Position numbers and translations under genes: made by a program. Of a DNA stretch of 64,000 bases, positions 27,147 to 35,601 are shown piece after piece. The first letter of the stretch is position 1. Every line of letters begins with the position of its first letter. The notes under the pieces were generated by a model, which was not told where the DNA came from, ran no database searches, and saw only the letters and a list, made by a program, of their open reading frames with translations. Location: contig NZ_JAYMYJ010000105.1 of NCBI RefSeq assembly GCF_035668035.1, forward strand, positions 1 to 64,000, read 5' to 3'. This DNA comes from Thiothrix phosphatis. GTDB lineage: Bacteria; Pseudomonadota; Gammaproteobacteria; Thiotrichales; Thiotrichaceae.

Positions 27147-27566
27147 ATGGTGACGCCTGAACTATTGGCGGCTTATCACGCCACCCTCTATCAGGTGCGG
27201 CATTCACAGGGTGTGTTTACCCTGACGACCGACAATCCGTCGGCAGAATTGGTGGATTTGCTGCGTGAAACCGGCAGCCACTGCGCCGCTTTCATCACTG
27301 CCTGCAACCCGTATAGCTGGCCGGTGGGGGACGCCGAAAACGCCCGCGCCCAGCGGCGGCTGGCGAGCCAGTTACGGCAGGCTGGTTATGCCGCCATCCC
27401 GGCGATCGGGCTTGATCCGGCAGGCGAATGGCAGGGCGAGGAGAGCTTTCTGGTGCCGGGGCTGGAGTTGGAAGACGCCAAATTATTAGGCCGCCAATAT
27501 GCGCAAAACGCCATTTTGTGGATGGACGCTGACGCCATTCCGCAACTGGTGTTATTGGATGGTTGA
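27147..27566 (+). CDS. DUF3293 family protein
   Basis: 139 residues without signal peptide. AAFITACNPYSWPVGDAEN followed by a helix, then GEESFLVPGLELEDA and QYAQNAILW, is the conserved pattern of DUF3293, whose function is unknown. The 3' end overlaps the convergent MerR-type regulator gene by 15 bp. Confidence 0.75.
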   Translation: MVTPELLAAYHATLYQVRHSQGVFTLTTDNPSAELVDLLRETGSHCAAFITACNPYSWPVGDAENARAQRRLASQLRQAGYAAIPAIGLDPAGEWQGEESFLVPGLELEDAKLLGRQYAQNAILWMDADAIPQLVLLDG

Positions 27567-28499
27567 AGGGAAGCCTGCTTTGTCCGCGCATGTTTCCACG
27601 CCCGCTTTCGCCAGTTCCTGGTCAATGGCGGCGCAGATTTCACCCAACTCTTCCGGCAGCCAGTAAATCGGCAGGTTTTCCGGTGCTTCGGCTGTCCATT
27701 CGTTCTGAAGGCCAAAGAGGAATACGGTGAGCCTGCTGATTTCCACCAGTATGGAGAGGGCTGAGGGGATACAGGCGCTATTGGGCAGCACTAGGGCGTC
27801 AAAAGAGGCGCGTTCCAGTATCAGTGGCAGGTGGTCCAGCGTGGTTTGCGCGCCCAACAGGCTGACTTGGTAGCCATGATGGCTGAGGATATTGGCCAGC
27901 AACAAGGTTTCCACTTGCCCGTCATGCCCCGCCGTATTCACGATCAGCAGGCGTTTGCCATTGGCGCGGCTATTGTGTTGCAGATAGCGGGAGCCAAGCT
28001 TGGCGCACAAGAATTCATGCAGGAAAGCGTAATCCGCCGCTGTGGACGGCAATAGTTCCTGCTGTTCCCACAATTGCCGGTAGAACGGCAGCACCAGCTT
28101 TTGGGAGGCCAGCTCCAGCGAGTATAGCGACACGGCCTCATTGAAGGCGTGCTCCAGCGAGCGGGCGTCGAGCTGGCGGATCCAGCGTTGGAACAGGGCG
28201 CGGTAATGCCGCCATGGGTTGTCGGTTTGGATGTCCCTGGCAGGCTGTAACAGCATTGGGCGTGATTTGTTGCTGTCGAGCACGTCGCGTATCCTGCTGA
28301 CGGGAATCCCTTGCTCAAGCAGGGTGAGCACCTGTTTGACCCGTTCCACATCCTGCTGGCTGTAGAGGCGATGGCCCTTGGGGGTGCGGTGTGGCTTCAG
28401 CAAGCCATGGCGACGTTCCCAAGCGCGCAAGGTGACAGTGTTTACCCCGGTCTGTTCCGAGACAGTGCCAATCGGGAATAGGGCGGTTTCATCAGCCAT
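27552..28499 (-). CDS. MerR-family regulator with a B12-binding-like C-terminal domain
   Basis: 315 residues. The N-terminal MerR helix-turn-helix is clear: FPIGTVSEQTGVNTVTLRAW, RRHGLLKPHRTPKGHRLYS. The rest matches the four-helix plus Rossmann cobalamin-binding module of CarH/LitR/MlrA-type regulators (FLHEFLCAKLGSRY, LLANILSHHGYQVSLLGAQT). The B12-ligand loop here reads NTAGHDGQVE and keeps a histidine, although not in the exact DxHxxG form. It may be a light/B12 sensor or, as in MlrA, cofactor-free. ATG 28499 is chosen because the MerR domain begins right after it. Confidence 0.78.
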   Translation of the reverse strand: MADETALFPIGTVSEQTGVNTVTLRAWERRHGLLKPHRTPKGHRLYSQQDVERVKQVLTLLEQGIPVSRIRDVLDSNKSRPMLLQPARDIQTDNPWRHYRALFQRWIRQLDARSLEHAFNEAVSLYSLELASQKLVLPFYRQLWEQQELLPSTAADYAFLHEFLCAKLGSRYLQHNSRANGKRLLIVNTAGHDGQVETLLLANILSHHGYQVSLLGAQTTLDHLPLILERASFDALVLPNSACIPSALSILVEISRLTVFLFGLQNEWTAEAPENLPIYWLPEELGEICAAIDQELAKAGVETCADKAGFPSTIQ

Positions 28500-28577
28500 G
28501 ATTGTACCAATGCGAGGCGTCACAAGGTTTGTATCAGTATTGTAGAGTATGCAATCAGGACATTATACCCATGTATG

Positions 28578-28994
28578 TCATACTTCGTGGAAACCCTGAT
28601 AACGAGTGAGGAAGCGTTCAATGCCTTGAGTGCGGAAATGCTCCTCATCCCAGGCGAAAGGTTCGGCGATGTGCCGGTAGCTGGGTTTGAGGATATAGGT
28701 TTCAGCTAAACGGGTATGGCCGTTTGCAGTTGTGACCGGAGCAGGAAGGCGCAGGTAATATTCGCCTTCAAAATCATCCAGCCGCTTAATGTCGACGGAG
28801 CTGACGCTTAAATATAATACGCCGGTGATGCTGAAATGCTGGCTGGCTGGAATGGCGGCGGGATAGTCTTCACCCCTCACCGCCAGTCGCTGGTGGCCAT
28901 GCAGGGTAGCGGATTGCGAGGCGTAACAGCCTTTTACGACCCGCGCCCACACGCGGTCAAACATCAATGATCCGTAGGTGAAGATATTTGCCAT
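28578..28994 (-). CDS. gamma-glutamylcyclotransferase-like (AIG2/GGCT fold) protein
   Basis: 138 residues. The N-terminus ANIFTYGSLMFDRVWARVV carries the YGSL substrate-binding motif. LDDFEGEYYLR provides the catalytic glutamate region. The family includes gamma-glutamylcyclotransferase and gamma-glutamylamine cyclotransferase, so a role in glutathione-related turnover is possible. The frame is open six codons further upstream. It lies downstream of, and in the same direction as, the YidB-like gene, but a terminator separates them. Confidence 0.75.
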   Translation of the reverse strand: MANIFTYGSLMFDRVWARVVKGCYASQSATLHGHQRLAVRGEDYPAAIPASQHFSITGVLYLSVSSVDIKRLDDFEGEYYLRLPAPVTTANGHTRLAETYILKPSYRHIAEPFAWDEEHFRTQGIERFLTRYQGFHEV

Positions 28995-29016
28995 GATCTT
29001 GAATGGTAACATAAAA

Positions 29017-29041
29017 AAGCCGCCTTTAAAGGGCGGCTTTT
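29017..29041 (-). terminator. Rho-independent terminator of the YidB-like gene
   Basis: AAAGCCGCC and GGCGGCTTT form a 9-bp stem with A and T tracts on both sides, so it could stop transcription in either direction. On the minus strand it follows the YidB-like stop by 25 bp. Confidence 0.82.
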
Positions 29042-29065
29042 AATGCTTGTAGTCAAGCTGTTGGT

Positions 29066-29536
29066 TTAACGGCCAAACAATTTGCTTGCCAGACCCATCG
29101 CGCCTTGTACACCACCCACGGCGTTCAACAAGCTGTTCATATCCAATGAGCCGTTTGGGGACGCCTTGTCAACGACTTCTGGAACAGACGCTTGCAAACC
29201 GCTGACAGCCTGTTCTGGGCTAATGCCCAGTTGCTGGGCGAAAGCGGCGATCTTGTCCTGTCCGAACATCTGGGCCAACTGGCCGCCAGAAGGCTGCTGG
29301 TTGGCACCATTGCCCAGCCATGAAGCCGCCAGTGATGCAAGGCCGGAATCACCGCCGCCTTGCATGCCGGAGATCATGGAGGCCAAACCGCCCAAACCAC
29401 CAGCTTGAGCCTGATTTTGACTGTTGCCCATCAGCCCCATCAGGGCGGAGGCGATTTCAGTCATTTCCAATTGGCCATCGTGGTCTTTGTCCAGTTGGTT
29501 TTTGAACAGTTGGGCTGCGAGTTGCATCATATCCAT
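29066..29536 (-). CDS. YidB/DUF937-family protein with an N-terminal EF-hand
   Basis: 156 residues. The C-terminal half (FGQDKIAAFAQQLGISPEQA, LASKLFGR at the end) is typical of YidB/DUF937 proteins of unknown function. Residues 16-27 form a complete EF-hand loop: acidic or polar ligands at Asp16, Asp18, Asp20, Gln22, Glu24 and Glu27, with Gly21 and Leu23 in the usual places. The middle is Gly/Gln-rich. It starts 18 bp after the stop of the LysM/BON gene and the two are probably co-transcribed. Confidence 0.75.
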   Translation of the reverse strand: MDMMQLAAQLFKNQLDKDHDGQLEMTEIASALMGLMGNSQNQAQAGGLGGLASMISGMQGGGDSGLASLAASWLGNGANQQPSGGQLAQMFGQDKIAAFAQQLGISPEQAVSGLQASVPEVVDKASPNGSLDMNSLLNAVGGVQGAMGLASKLFGR

Positions 29537-29554
29537 TTTTGTTGATACCTCCGG

Positions 29555-29998
29555 TTAGATATTTTTGGGGATACGGATTTTCTGGCCAGGGAAGATCTTG
29601 TCTGCGTCTTTGATGACTTCACGGTTCACTTCCACAATCTTATTGAATTTGGAGCCATCACCATAGGCATGTTCAGCAATTTTCCACAGGGTGTCGCCTT
29701 TTTGGATGGTGTAAAACTCGTCATCACCAGCCACTTGGCTGCCGTCAGCGATAGTCATGTTGTCCGCTTTGACTTCCTGGATGCCCAATGCGTTGCCTGC
29801 CATCAAGACCGCTTTTTCCATGGCTTCAGCGGAGTTTGCTTCTCCGCTCAGTGTGGCGACTCCATCCTTAACATCAACCTGCAATCCGTTGACGCCAGGG
29901 TTGTCTTCTTCGATGTGCTGTTGGAGAGCTGCGGGTGCTTCCTCCTCTTTACCGAACAGTTTCTTGCCGATGTCACGGGCAAAATCGAACAGTCCCAT
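29555..29998 (-). CDS. kbp: BON-LysM protein of the Kbp/YgaU type
   Basis: 147 residues without signal peptide. A BON domain (about 25-85, LQVDVKDGVATLSGEANSAE) is followed by a LysM domain (about 93-145, FYTIQKGDTLWKIAEHAYGD). This is the architecture of E. coli YgaU/Kbp, a soluble protein that binds potassium and changes shape on binding. Length and N-terminus (MGLFDFARDIGKKLFG) agree. It is the first gene of a likely operon with the YidB-like gene. Confidence 0.85.
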   Translation of the reverse strand: MGLFDFARDIGKKLFGKEEEAPAALQQHIEEDNPGVNGLQVDVKDGVATLSGEANSAEAMEKAVLMAGNALGIQEVKADNMTIADGSQVAGDDEFYTIQKGDTLWKIAEHAYGDGSKFNKIVEVNREVIKDADKIFPGQKIRIPKNI

Positions 29999-30131
29999 CT
30001 TATTTTCTCCTATGTATTTACGAGTGGATCAATCTCCACGCATAGTATAGCCGGTTTATTGCAAATCAGCATTTAAACCGATGATCAGTCGATAGAAATG
30101 ACAATAAGGTTCAATGGGGCTGTAGTTTGTT

Positions 30132-30728
30132 TTAGGCCAGGAACGCGCCGAATTTAACTAGCCGTTGTTGCCAATAAGTTCTGCTGAGGTTGTCGATAGA
30201 AACTTTTCCGCCACCTGAGGCTGCATGAATGAATTCCCCTCGCCCGATGTAAATGCCGACGTGATTGACGGCAGCTCCGCTGGTGCGGAAAAAAATCAGG
30301 TCGCCGGGGCGCATTTCTTCAAAACTGATGGTACGGCTGGCATTGCTTTGTTCGGCAGCAGTGCGTGGCAGGGTTATGCCGCGTGCATTTTTGTACACAT
30401 ATTGCGTCAGGCCACTGCAATCGAAGCCTTCACGGGGCGTTTCCCCACCCAGTTTGTATGGTGTGCCCAGTGCCTGATGGGCTTGAGCCAGCAGAGCGCG
30501 CCGGACAGGCGCATCAGCTGGTTCATATTGCTGCGAAAACGGTTGATACGGTTGTGAAAAAGATGATTGGGATGGATATGGCTGGCTATAACTGGCCTGA
30601 TATACACCCGGAACCGTGTGGTTCCAATAAGGATATTGCGCATATTGCGGGTATGCCCCCATTGGCGCGCAACCCCCTATAAATGCTGCTGTAGCCCCCA
30701 GCAGCATAGCTGTTTTAATTTTCCCCAT
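30132..30728 (-). CDS. NlpC/P60-family cell-wall hydrolase, lipoprotein
   Basis: 198 residues. The signal ends in lipobox IGGC (Cys20), followed by a Tyr/Gln/Ser/Pro-rich linker to about residue 72. The NlpC/P60 domain has its catalytic triad in EGFDCSGLTQYVY (Cys), NHVGIYIGRGEF (His) and FIHAASGG (His). Enzymes of this type cut gamma-D-glutamyl-diaminopimelate bonds in peptidoglycan. It is expected at the outer membrane. It is a single gene flanked by short intergenic spaces. Confidence 0.87.
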   Translation of the reverse strand: MGKIKTAMLLGATAAFIGGCAPMGAYPQYAQYPYWNHTVPGVYQASYSQPYPSQSSFSQPYQPFSQQYEPADAPVRRALLAQAHQALGTPYKLGGETPREGFDCSGLTQYVYKNARGITLPRTAAEQSNASRTISFEEMRPGDLIFFRTSGAAVNHVGIYIGRGEFIHAASGGGKVSIDNLSRTYWQQRLVKFGAFLA

Positions 30729-30800
30729 GATTTTATACCCTGCTTTTTGTTATGCATTTAGAACCAGGGTTAATTCTATAAGTTCAAAACTGAACACAGA

Positions 30801-30838
30801 CAAAAAAACCCTTCCAAACATCATATTTGGAGGGGTTT
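30801..30838 (-). terminator. Rho-independent terminator of the DsrC-like gene
   Basis: AAACCCTTCCAAA (30806-30818) pairs with TTTGGAGGGGTTT (30826-30838), and on the minus strand a T run of seven follows. It lies 18 bp after the stop. Confidence 0.82.
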
Positions 30839-30856
30839 ATAGAAAATCGGAAATCT

Positions 30857-31228
30857 TTACCAATTGGTGCCGAAACTTTTATCGGTTTCATTGCCTAGTT
30901 TGGGCAAATCAGCCAAATCGTGAATGGTGCTCAATGGGCCATCTGGAAAAAGCTGGTATAGGTATTTGCGTCCTCCCATGGGGGCGAATTCTTCCTGCAT
31001 CAAATCAGCCAGCATCCTGGCATTCTGGCAATCATCGCAATGCTCATAAAAATCCAGCACAAAATTAATGGCTTCCATCTGTTCGGGCGTTAGCTCAATA
31101 TTGCGCTCGCGGGCATTTCGTTTAATCAGGCCATAAATGTTTTCAGTTTTAAGTACAGGCAATGGCGCGCGCGTAACAGGTTCTGCCCGAGGAAACATTT
31201 CATCCAAAGAAACATCGCTAAACAACAT
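30857..31228 (-). CDS. DsrC/TusE-family protein lacking the C-terminal cysteines
   Basis: 123 residues. The segment from about 43 to 110 follows the DsrC/TusE pattern: IELTPEQMEAINFVLDFYE, a helix, then RKYLYQLFPDGP and ADLPKL. DsrC and TusE carry sulfur on a penultimate cysteine in the C-terminal arm, DsrC with a second cysteine ten residues before. Here the arm ends LGNETDKSFGTNW and has no cysteine. Instead the helix contains C64-D-D-C67, which is unusual for the family. Cysteine-free homologues have been proposed to be regulatory. It has its own terminator and is divergent from the DUF72-like gene. Confidence 0.72.
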   Translation of the reverse strand: MLFSDVSLDEMFPRAEPVTRAPLPVLKTENIYGLIKRNARERNIELTPEQMEAINFVLDFYEHCDDCQNARMLADLMQEEFAPMGGRKYLYQLFPDGPLSTIHDLADLPKLGNETDKSFGTNW

Positions 31229-31370
31229 GACTTAACCCTCCTGATCTTGGCTTTTGTGGCGATGGTAAACAGCACTATCTCTACTGGTAGGGGCTGCTAT
31301 ATTTGTATATACCTCTAAAGTAGTATTCCTTAGTATCCAAGTCAAGTAATAACGGAGGAGGTTTTCATAA

Positions 31371-31445
31371 ATGCTTGGCGAAAACTTAGAAGGGGCATGC
31401 GTTATGCTTCTGAATAAACTGGTATGGGAGCAGTCCGATGATTGA
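31371..31445 (+). CDS. possible 24-residue leader peptide
   Basis: ATG at 31371 follows a strong GGAGGAGG ribosome site (31354-31361, 9 nt away) and opens a 24-codon frame (MLGENLEGACVMLLNKLVWE and four more residues). It ends at 31445, overlapping the ATG of the next gene at 31438. The strong ribosome site and overlap suggest translational coupling, but the peptide has no recognisable homologue and the next gene has its own ribosome site (GGGAG). Confidence 0.35.
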   Translation: MLGENLEGACVMLLNKLVWEQSDD

Positions 31446-32043
31446 TTTTCGACCCTGTTTCGGCAGCCTTACCCTGGCTGGTTATGGCTGGGAGCCTGCC
31501 GACTGGTCGCTGACGTTTTATCCGGATGATTTGCCGCCGGATTGGCATGTGTCGTATTACGCCACCGAATTCAACAGCGTGTTGCTACCGGCAGGTGGCT
31601 GGCAGGCTCCACTGATGGATGCGGCTTTCTGGTTGTCGGAGTTAGGCGCTGATTTTAGCTATTATGTCGAAATTAACCATGAGCTGATGCAGTCTGGGGT
31701 GTGGGCGCAGGTACAGGTCGCCGTTGAACGCTATCTGAGGGAGCAAGTGGCCGGGTTGCTGGTGGAAAACTTGGCCATGCCAGCGCTGCCTGTGGCATGG
31801 AAGGAATATTTCCCGGTGCACGTATTGCAGCCTGGGCAATTGTTGGCGGATATGCCTCCTATTGGCGCAATGGCACAGATTGCGTTGCTGAGGGCAAACC
31901 AGCCGCTTTCACCCATGGCATTGCGTAATATTTTTGAGCAAATGCAGCAGGGCACTTCCCACCGGGATATTGTCCTGTTCGTGGACGCATCCTGGGCGAC
32001 AGTGGGGCAGATACGCCTGATGCAGCAACTCTATGGCGTCTGA
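31438..32043 (+). CDS. DUF72/YecE-like hypothetical protein
   Basis: 201 residues. The beginning, FGSLTLAGYGWEPADWSLTF, followed by YPDDLPPDW and YYATEFNSVLLP, recalls the DUF72 (YecE) start GxSGWxYxxW...YP...L.YYxxxFNTVE, at shorter total length than usual (about 240). The characteristic glutamate is replaced. Function is unknown. It faces the zinc-ribbon gene convergently, 13 bp apart. Confidence 0.45.
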   Translation: MIDFRPCFGSLTLAGYGWEPADWSLTFYPDDLPPDWHVSYYATEFNSVLLPAGGWQAPLMDAAFWLSELGADFSYYVEINHELMQSGVWAQVQVAVERYLREQVAGLLVENLAMPALPVAWKEYFPVHVLQPGQLLADMPPIGAMAQIALLRANQPLSPMALRNIFEQMQQGTSHRDIVLFVDASWATVGQIRLMQQLYGV

Positions 32044-32056
32044 ACAGCTGGGGCGG

Positions 32057-33277
32057 TTAACGGTAATGGTTGCGGGGGTTATAACGGTAAGGGTCATATC
32101 GGTTGGGCGCTGGAAAATGGTGCCCCGGCTGTTGCTGGTAGTATTCCACGCCTTGCCCCATCATTTGTTCAAATACGCCGCTTTTTTCCATGTAATAGGC
32201 TAGCCCACCCAGTACGGTTAACCCCAGCAAAATGGCAAACACAATCTTGACAATGCTGTAAGGCCGTTCGCCCTGCGTTTTGCCGTTGCGCCCATTGATG
32301 ACGAAGCGGTAGGTTTCGCCATTGTAGCGGAACGCAGCAGACCAGACCGGCAACAGCAAATGTTTGAAGGTGCGGGCGGAATGCTGGGTTTGCAGGTTGG
32401 CGACCCGCTGCTGGTCGCCGCCAATGTCGCTGAGCACGGCGTTATAGATGCGGCTGTCCATAATGCTGCGGGCTTCCTCGAAGCCTTCATCCAGGTCGAT
32501 CTGGTAAATTTCGCTCTGGAAGCCGCTCAGGTAGCTTTCACTGTAGGGAACCAGGTTCGGCAAGTCCCATGGCTCCAGCCGGTCGAGGATGGCACGGGGC
32601 AGGGTGCGGGTCGCCCCAACCAGCACGTCGTCGAAAAATAGCCTCACCCGCCCGCTTGCCGGTGTCCAGCGGATACGGGGCACGGTTTGCATTTGTTGGC
32701 GTGGCTGCCCGTTGACGATGACGGTGACGAGCTGCCGTTCGTAATAAACTGTTCCCCGTTCCCCCCGGTAAAACGTGTCGGTATGGCTATCGAATGTCCA
32801 GTAGGGGATGTAGATGCCCAACAGCTTTTCATCCCGTTTGGCCTTGTCTTTCAAGGCGGAAGGCGCAAACCAAAGGTTGCCTATCCAGTTGTCAAACGCG
32901 CTGCGCGCATCCTTTTCGGTGATCAGGAATGGCAGCAAGGATTTCGGCTGGAACAGGCGCACCTGTTCCGTGCCGGTGACGACTGGTGTGCCGCAGAACG
33001 GGCAATCGCCCGCATTGCGGTTTGGTTTCAGTTCAAAAATGGCGGAGCAATTGGGGCACTTGATGACCTGGGTGTTGTCGAGCGGGCGCAGCTTGCCTTG
33101 TTCTATGGCCCGCAGCGCCTGCTCGAAATTGTATTCCCGAATTTGGCCGGTGCTTTGCCGGATGAGGTTGGTGTGCCCGCAATATCCGCAAACCAGGGTG
33201 TCGGTTCCTGGCTTGAAGGTCAGGTCAGCGCCGCACTCTTCACAGGGAAAGTGCTGTTGGTTGGTGTTGTCCGCCAT
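32057..33277 (-). CDS. zinc-ribbon membrane protein of the TelA/SPFH cluster
   Basis: 406 residues. Two N-terminal zinc ribbons are visible: CEEC with CGYC (about 12-33) and CPNC with CPFC (about 75-95). A central domain of unknown function contains LLGIYIPYWTFDSHTDTFYRGERG-like sequence (conserved core YIPYWTFDSHT). A single membrane segment (VKIVFAILLGLTVLGGLAYY) lies near residues 342-362, and the tail is rich in Tyr, Asn and Arg. Such proteins are often labelled as replication factor Y-like because of the ribbons alone; no helicase motif is present. It is the last gene of the operon 32057-36577. Confidence 0.6.
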   Translation of the reverse strand: MADNTNQQHFPCEECGADLTFKPGTDTLVCGYCGHTNLIRQSTGQIREYNFEQALRAIEQGKLRPLDNTQVIKCPNCSAIFELKPNRNAGDCPFCGTPVVTGTEQVRLFQPKSLLPFLITEKDARSAFDNWIGNLWFAPSALKDKAKRDEKLLGIYIPYWTFDSHTDTFYRGERGTVYYERQLVTVIVNGQPRQQMQTVPRIRWTPASGRVRLFFDDVLVGATRTLPRAILDRLEPWDLPNLVPYSESYLSGFQSEIYQIDLDEGFEEARSIMDSRIYNAVLSDIGGDQQRVANLQTQHSARTFKHLLLPVWSAAFRYNGETYRFVINGRNGKTQGERPYSIVKIVFAILLGLTVLGGLAYYMEKSGVFEQMMGQGVEYYQQQPGHHFPAPNRYDPYRYNPRNHYR

Positions 33278-33291
33278 TCAAGTTTTCGTTG

Positions 33292-34386
33292 TTATTCTGT
33301 GCCTTGCGGAGGGGCGGAAGGTGGGATGGGCGGCGGCGGCTGGCTTGCGAACACCCCATTGAGTGCCGCGACTTTCCCCGCCTCCTGCCAATTCTCCATG
33401 CCTGTCTGCCAAACCAAGGTGACGGTGTTCAGCTGGCCGCTTTGCGCCATTTGCTGCAACTGTTGGAGCGAGTATGGGCCTTTGGTTTCCTGCCCGATGG
33501 CGACATGCCAGTTGGCGTCCGGTAACGGCGGCGGTGTTGGGGCCGACGGCCTGTTCAGCACTTCCGACATCTTGTTGGCGACGGCAAGCCCCATGCCCAT
33601 ATCCAGCGCGCTATTGGAGCTGCCGCTGCCGACGCCTTGCGCAGTCTGGTATTGCAGGTACTTGTCCAGGTTGCCGAGCACGCCCATGCTGGCGCGCTTG
33701 TCGAACGCATCTTCCACCTCGGTGGGAAGGGAAATGTTTTCCACCAGAATGCTGGTCAGCTTGAGGCCATAGGCAGCAAATTCAGGCGCAATTTTCTGGG
33801 TGACGAATTGACCCAGTTGTTCATAGTTGGCGGCCATGTCCAGCACCGGGATATTGGCGCTGGCGACCACGCTGCTGAAGCGGGTGACGATCAGGTTGCG
33901 CAGTTGGTCACTGATTTCATCCACCGTGAAGTGGCCGTCAGTGCCCATGATTTCCTGCATGAACTTGCGGGCGTCGTCAATGCGGATGGAATAGGTGCCG
34001 AATGCGCGCAGCCGCACCCCGCCAAACTCACTGTCGCGGATCATCACCGGATTGCGGGTTCCCCATTTCAGGTTGGTGAACTGCTTGGTGTTGAAAAAAT
34101 AGACTTCCGCCTTGAACGGGCTTTGGAAACCGTGGCTCCAACTCTGCAAAGTGGAAAGCACCGGCAGGTTTTTGGTTTCCAACACGTATAGCCCAGGGCC
34201 GAGCACGTCGGCGACTTCGCCTTCGTTCACAAAAATGGCGGTTTGTGATTCACGCACAGTCAGTTTGGCACCGTATTTGATCTCGTTGCCGTGCCGCTCG
34301 AAGCGGTACACCATGGTGTCGTTGCTGTCATCAGTCCAGGCGATGACATCAACGAATTCACCCATCAGTTTGTCCCATAGTCCCAT
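33292..34386 (-). CDS. SPFH-domain protein with a C-terminal GYF-like module
   Basis: 364 residues. It has no leading membrane segment. The SPFH/band-7 type core starts with MGLWDKLMGEFVDVIAW and continues with ESQTAIFVNEGEVADVLGPG, as in the YdjI / virion-core-like SPFH subgroup. The C-terminus has a GYF_2-like segment (WHVAIGQETKGPYSLQQLQQ) followed by a Pro-rich tail. SPFH proteins assemble into oligomers on membranes. It lies between telA and the zinc-ribbon gene, with 1 bp and 14 bp spacing. Confidence 0.75.
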   Translation of the reverse strand: MGLWDKLMGEFVDVIAWTDDSNDTMVYRFERHGNEIKYGAKLTVRESQTAIFVNEGEVADVLGPGLYVLETKNLPVLSTLQSWSHGFQSPFKAEVYFFNTKQFTNLKWGTRNPVMIRDSEFGGVRLRAFGTYSIRIDDARKFMQEIMGTDGHFTVDEISDQLRNLIVTRFSSVVASANIPVLDMAANYEQLGQFVTQKIAPEFAAYGLKLTSILVENISLPTEVEDAFDKRASMGVLGNLDKYLQYQTAQGVGSGSSNSALDMGMGLAVANKMSEVLNRPSAPTPPPLPDANWHVAIGQETKGPYSLQQLQQMAQSGQLNTVTLVWQTGMENWQEAGKVAALNGVFASQPPPPIPPSAPPQGTE

Positions 34387-34387
34387 G

Positions 34388-35572
34388 TCAGGCTCCTGTC
34401 GCTTGGGTTGGGTTGTCGGTTCTGGCTTTGGCGGCCAGCAGGGCTTGGCGCAGGCTGCTTTCCATCGTCTGGAGTTCGCCTTCGGCTTTGGCGCGCTTGG
34501 CCTTGCCCTCGTCGGCGATACGCAGCGAGTCGTTGATGGTTTCGATCAGGGTTTGGTTGGCTTTCTTGACGGATTCAATGTCAAACACGCCGCGTTCCAT
34601 TTGCTTGCGGGTTTCCTCGTTGCCCAGGCGCAGGGTTTCGGCATTTTTTTCCAGCAGTTCATTGGTCAGGTCGCCCGCTTCCTTGACCACTTTGGCGGCG
34701 TCGCTCATGCGGAAAATGGTGACTGCCTGCGCCAATTGGTTTTTCCACAACGGTACGGTATTGATCAGGGTGGAGTTGATTTTGTTGATCAGGGTTTTGT
34801 CATTTTCTTGCACCAGGCGAATGCTGGGCAGGCTTTGCATCGCCACTTGACGGGTCAGGCGCAAGTCGTGCACGCGGCGTTCCAGGTCATCACGGGCGCT
34901 GCGCAGGTCACGCAGGTTTTGCGCCAGAATCAGGTCATCCGTTTTTGCCCCGGCTTCAGCGGCCAGTTTGGGGATGTCGTCATTGTCCAGGCGGCGCAAT
35001 TTTTCATCACCGGCAGTGATGTAGGTTTCCAGGTTGTGGAAGAAATCCAGGTTGGCCTCATACAGCTTGTCGAGCGTCACGACGTCGGTCAGCAATTGGG
35101 TTTTGTGGGCTTCCATCTGGTCGGTGATGGAGTCGATCTGTTTGCGCACATCTTCATATTTGCTCATGAACTCCACAACAGGTTTGGCTTTGCCGATCAG
35201 CTTTTCCCACCAACTGGGTTCTTCATTCGGGTTGAGGGCTTCCACGTCAAAGCCCTTGATGGCTGTGATCATGCTGGTCAGGGCGGCACCTGCCGCGCCA
35301 ATATCCTTGTTTTTCACGCCATTGAGCATCTTTTCGGAAATGGCGGTCATCTGTTCTTGGGTTTTGGTGCCAAAGAACATGATGCTGCTGCGATCCTGCA
35401 TGTCAATTTCGTCAATAATGTTTTCTATTTGGTGTTTTTGCGGCTCTGCGGCCTGATCATAGGCAACCAGCTCAGTGGAGACTTCCGGTAATGGTGCAAG
35501 TTCAGTGCCGGGGACAACCGCTGGTGCTGTTTGGGTGGCGGTTGTGACGGTCGTGGTCTGGGCTTCATTCAT
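34388..35572 (-). CDS. telA: toxic anion resistance protein TelA
   Basis: 394 residues, predicted soluble and almost entirely helical. The TelA family pattern is seen in NIIDEIDMQDRSSIMFFGTK, LDKLYEANLDFFHNLETYI and PLWKNQLAQAVTIFRMSDAA. TelA proteins are linked to tellurite and envelope-stress tolerance, but their mechanism is not known. The gene sits 29 bp downstream of xpaC, a classic pairing. Confidence 0.85.
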   Translation of the reverse strand: MNEAQTTTVTTATQTAPAVVPGTELAPLPEVSTELVAYDQAAEPQKHQIENIIDEIDMQDRSSIMFFGTKTQEQMTAISEKMLNGVKNKDIGAAGAALTSMITAIKGFDVEALNPNEEPSWWEKLIGKAKPVVEFMSKYEDVRKQIDSITDQMEAHKTQLLTDVVTLDKLYEANLDFFHNLETYITAGDEKLRRLDNDDIPKLAAEAGAKTDDLILAQNLRDLRSARDDLERRVHDLRLTRQVAMQSLPSIRLVQENDKTLINKINSTLINTVPLWKNQLAQAVTIFRMSDAAKVVKEAGDLTNELLEKNAETLRLGNEETRKQMERGVFDIESVKKANQTLIETINDSLRIADEGKAKRAKAEGELQTMESSLRQALLAAKARTDNPTQATGA

Positions 35573-35601
35573 GGTGGTTTTCTCCTGAGTATCTTTATGA
35601 T

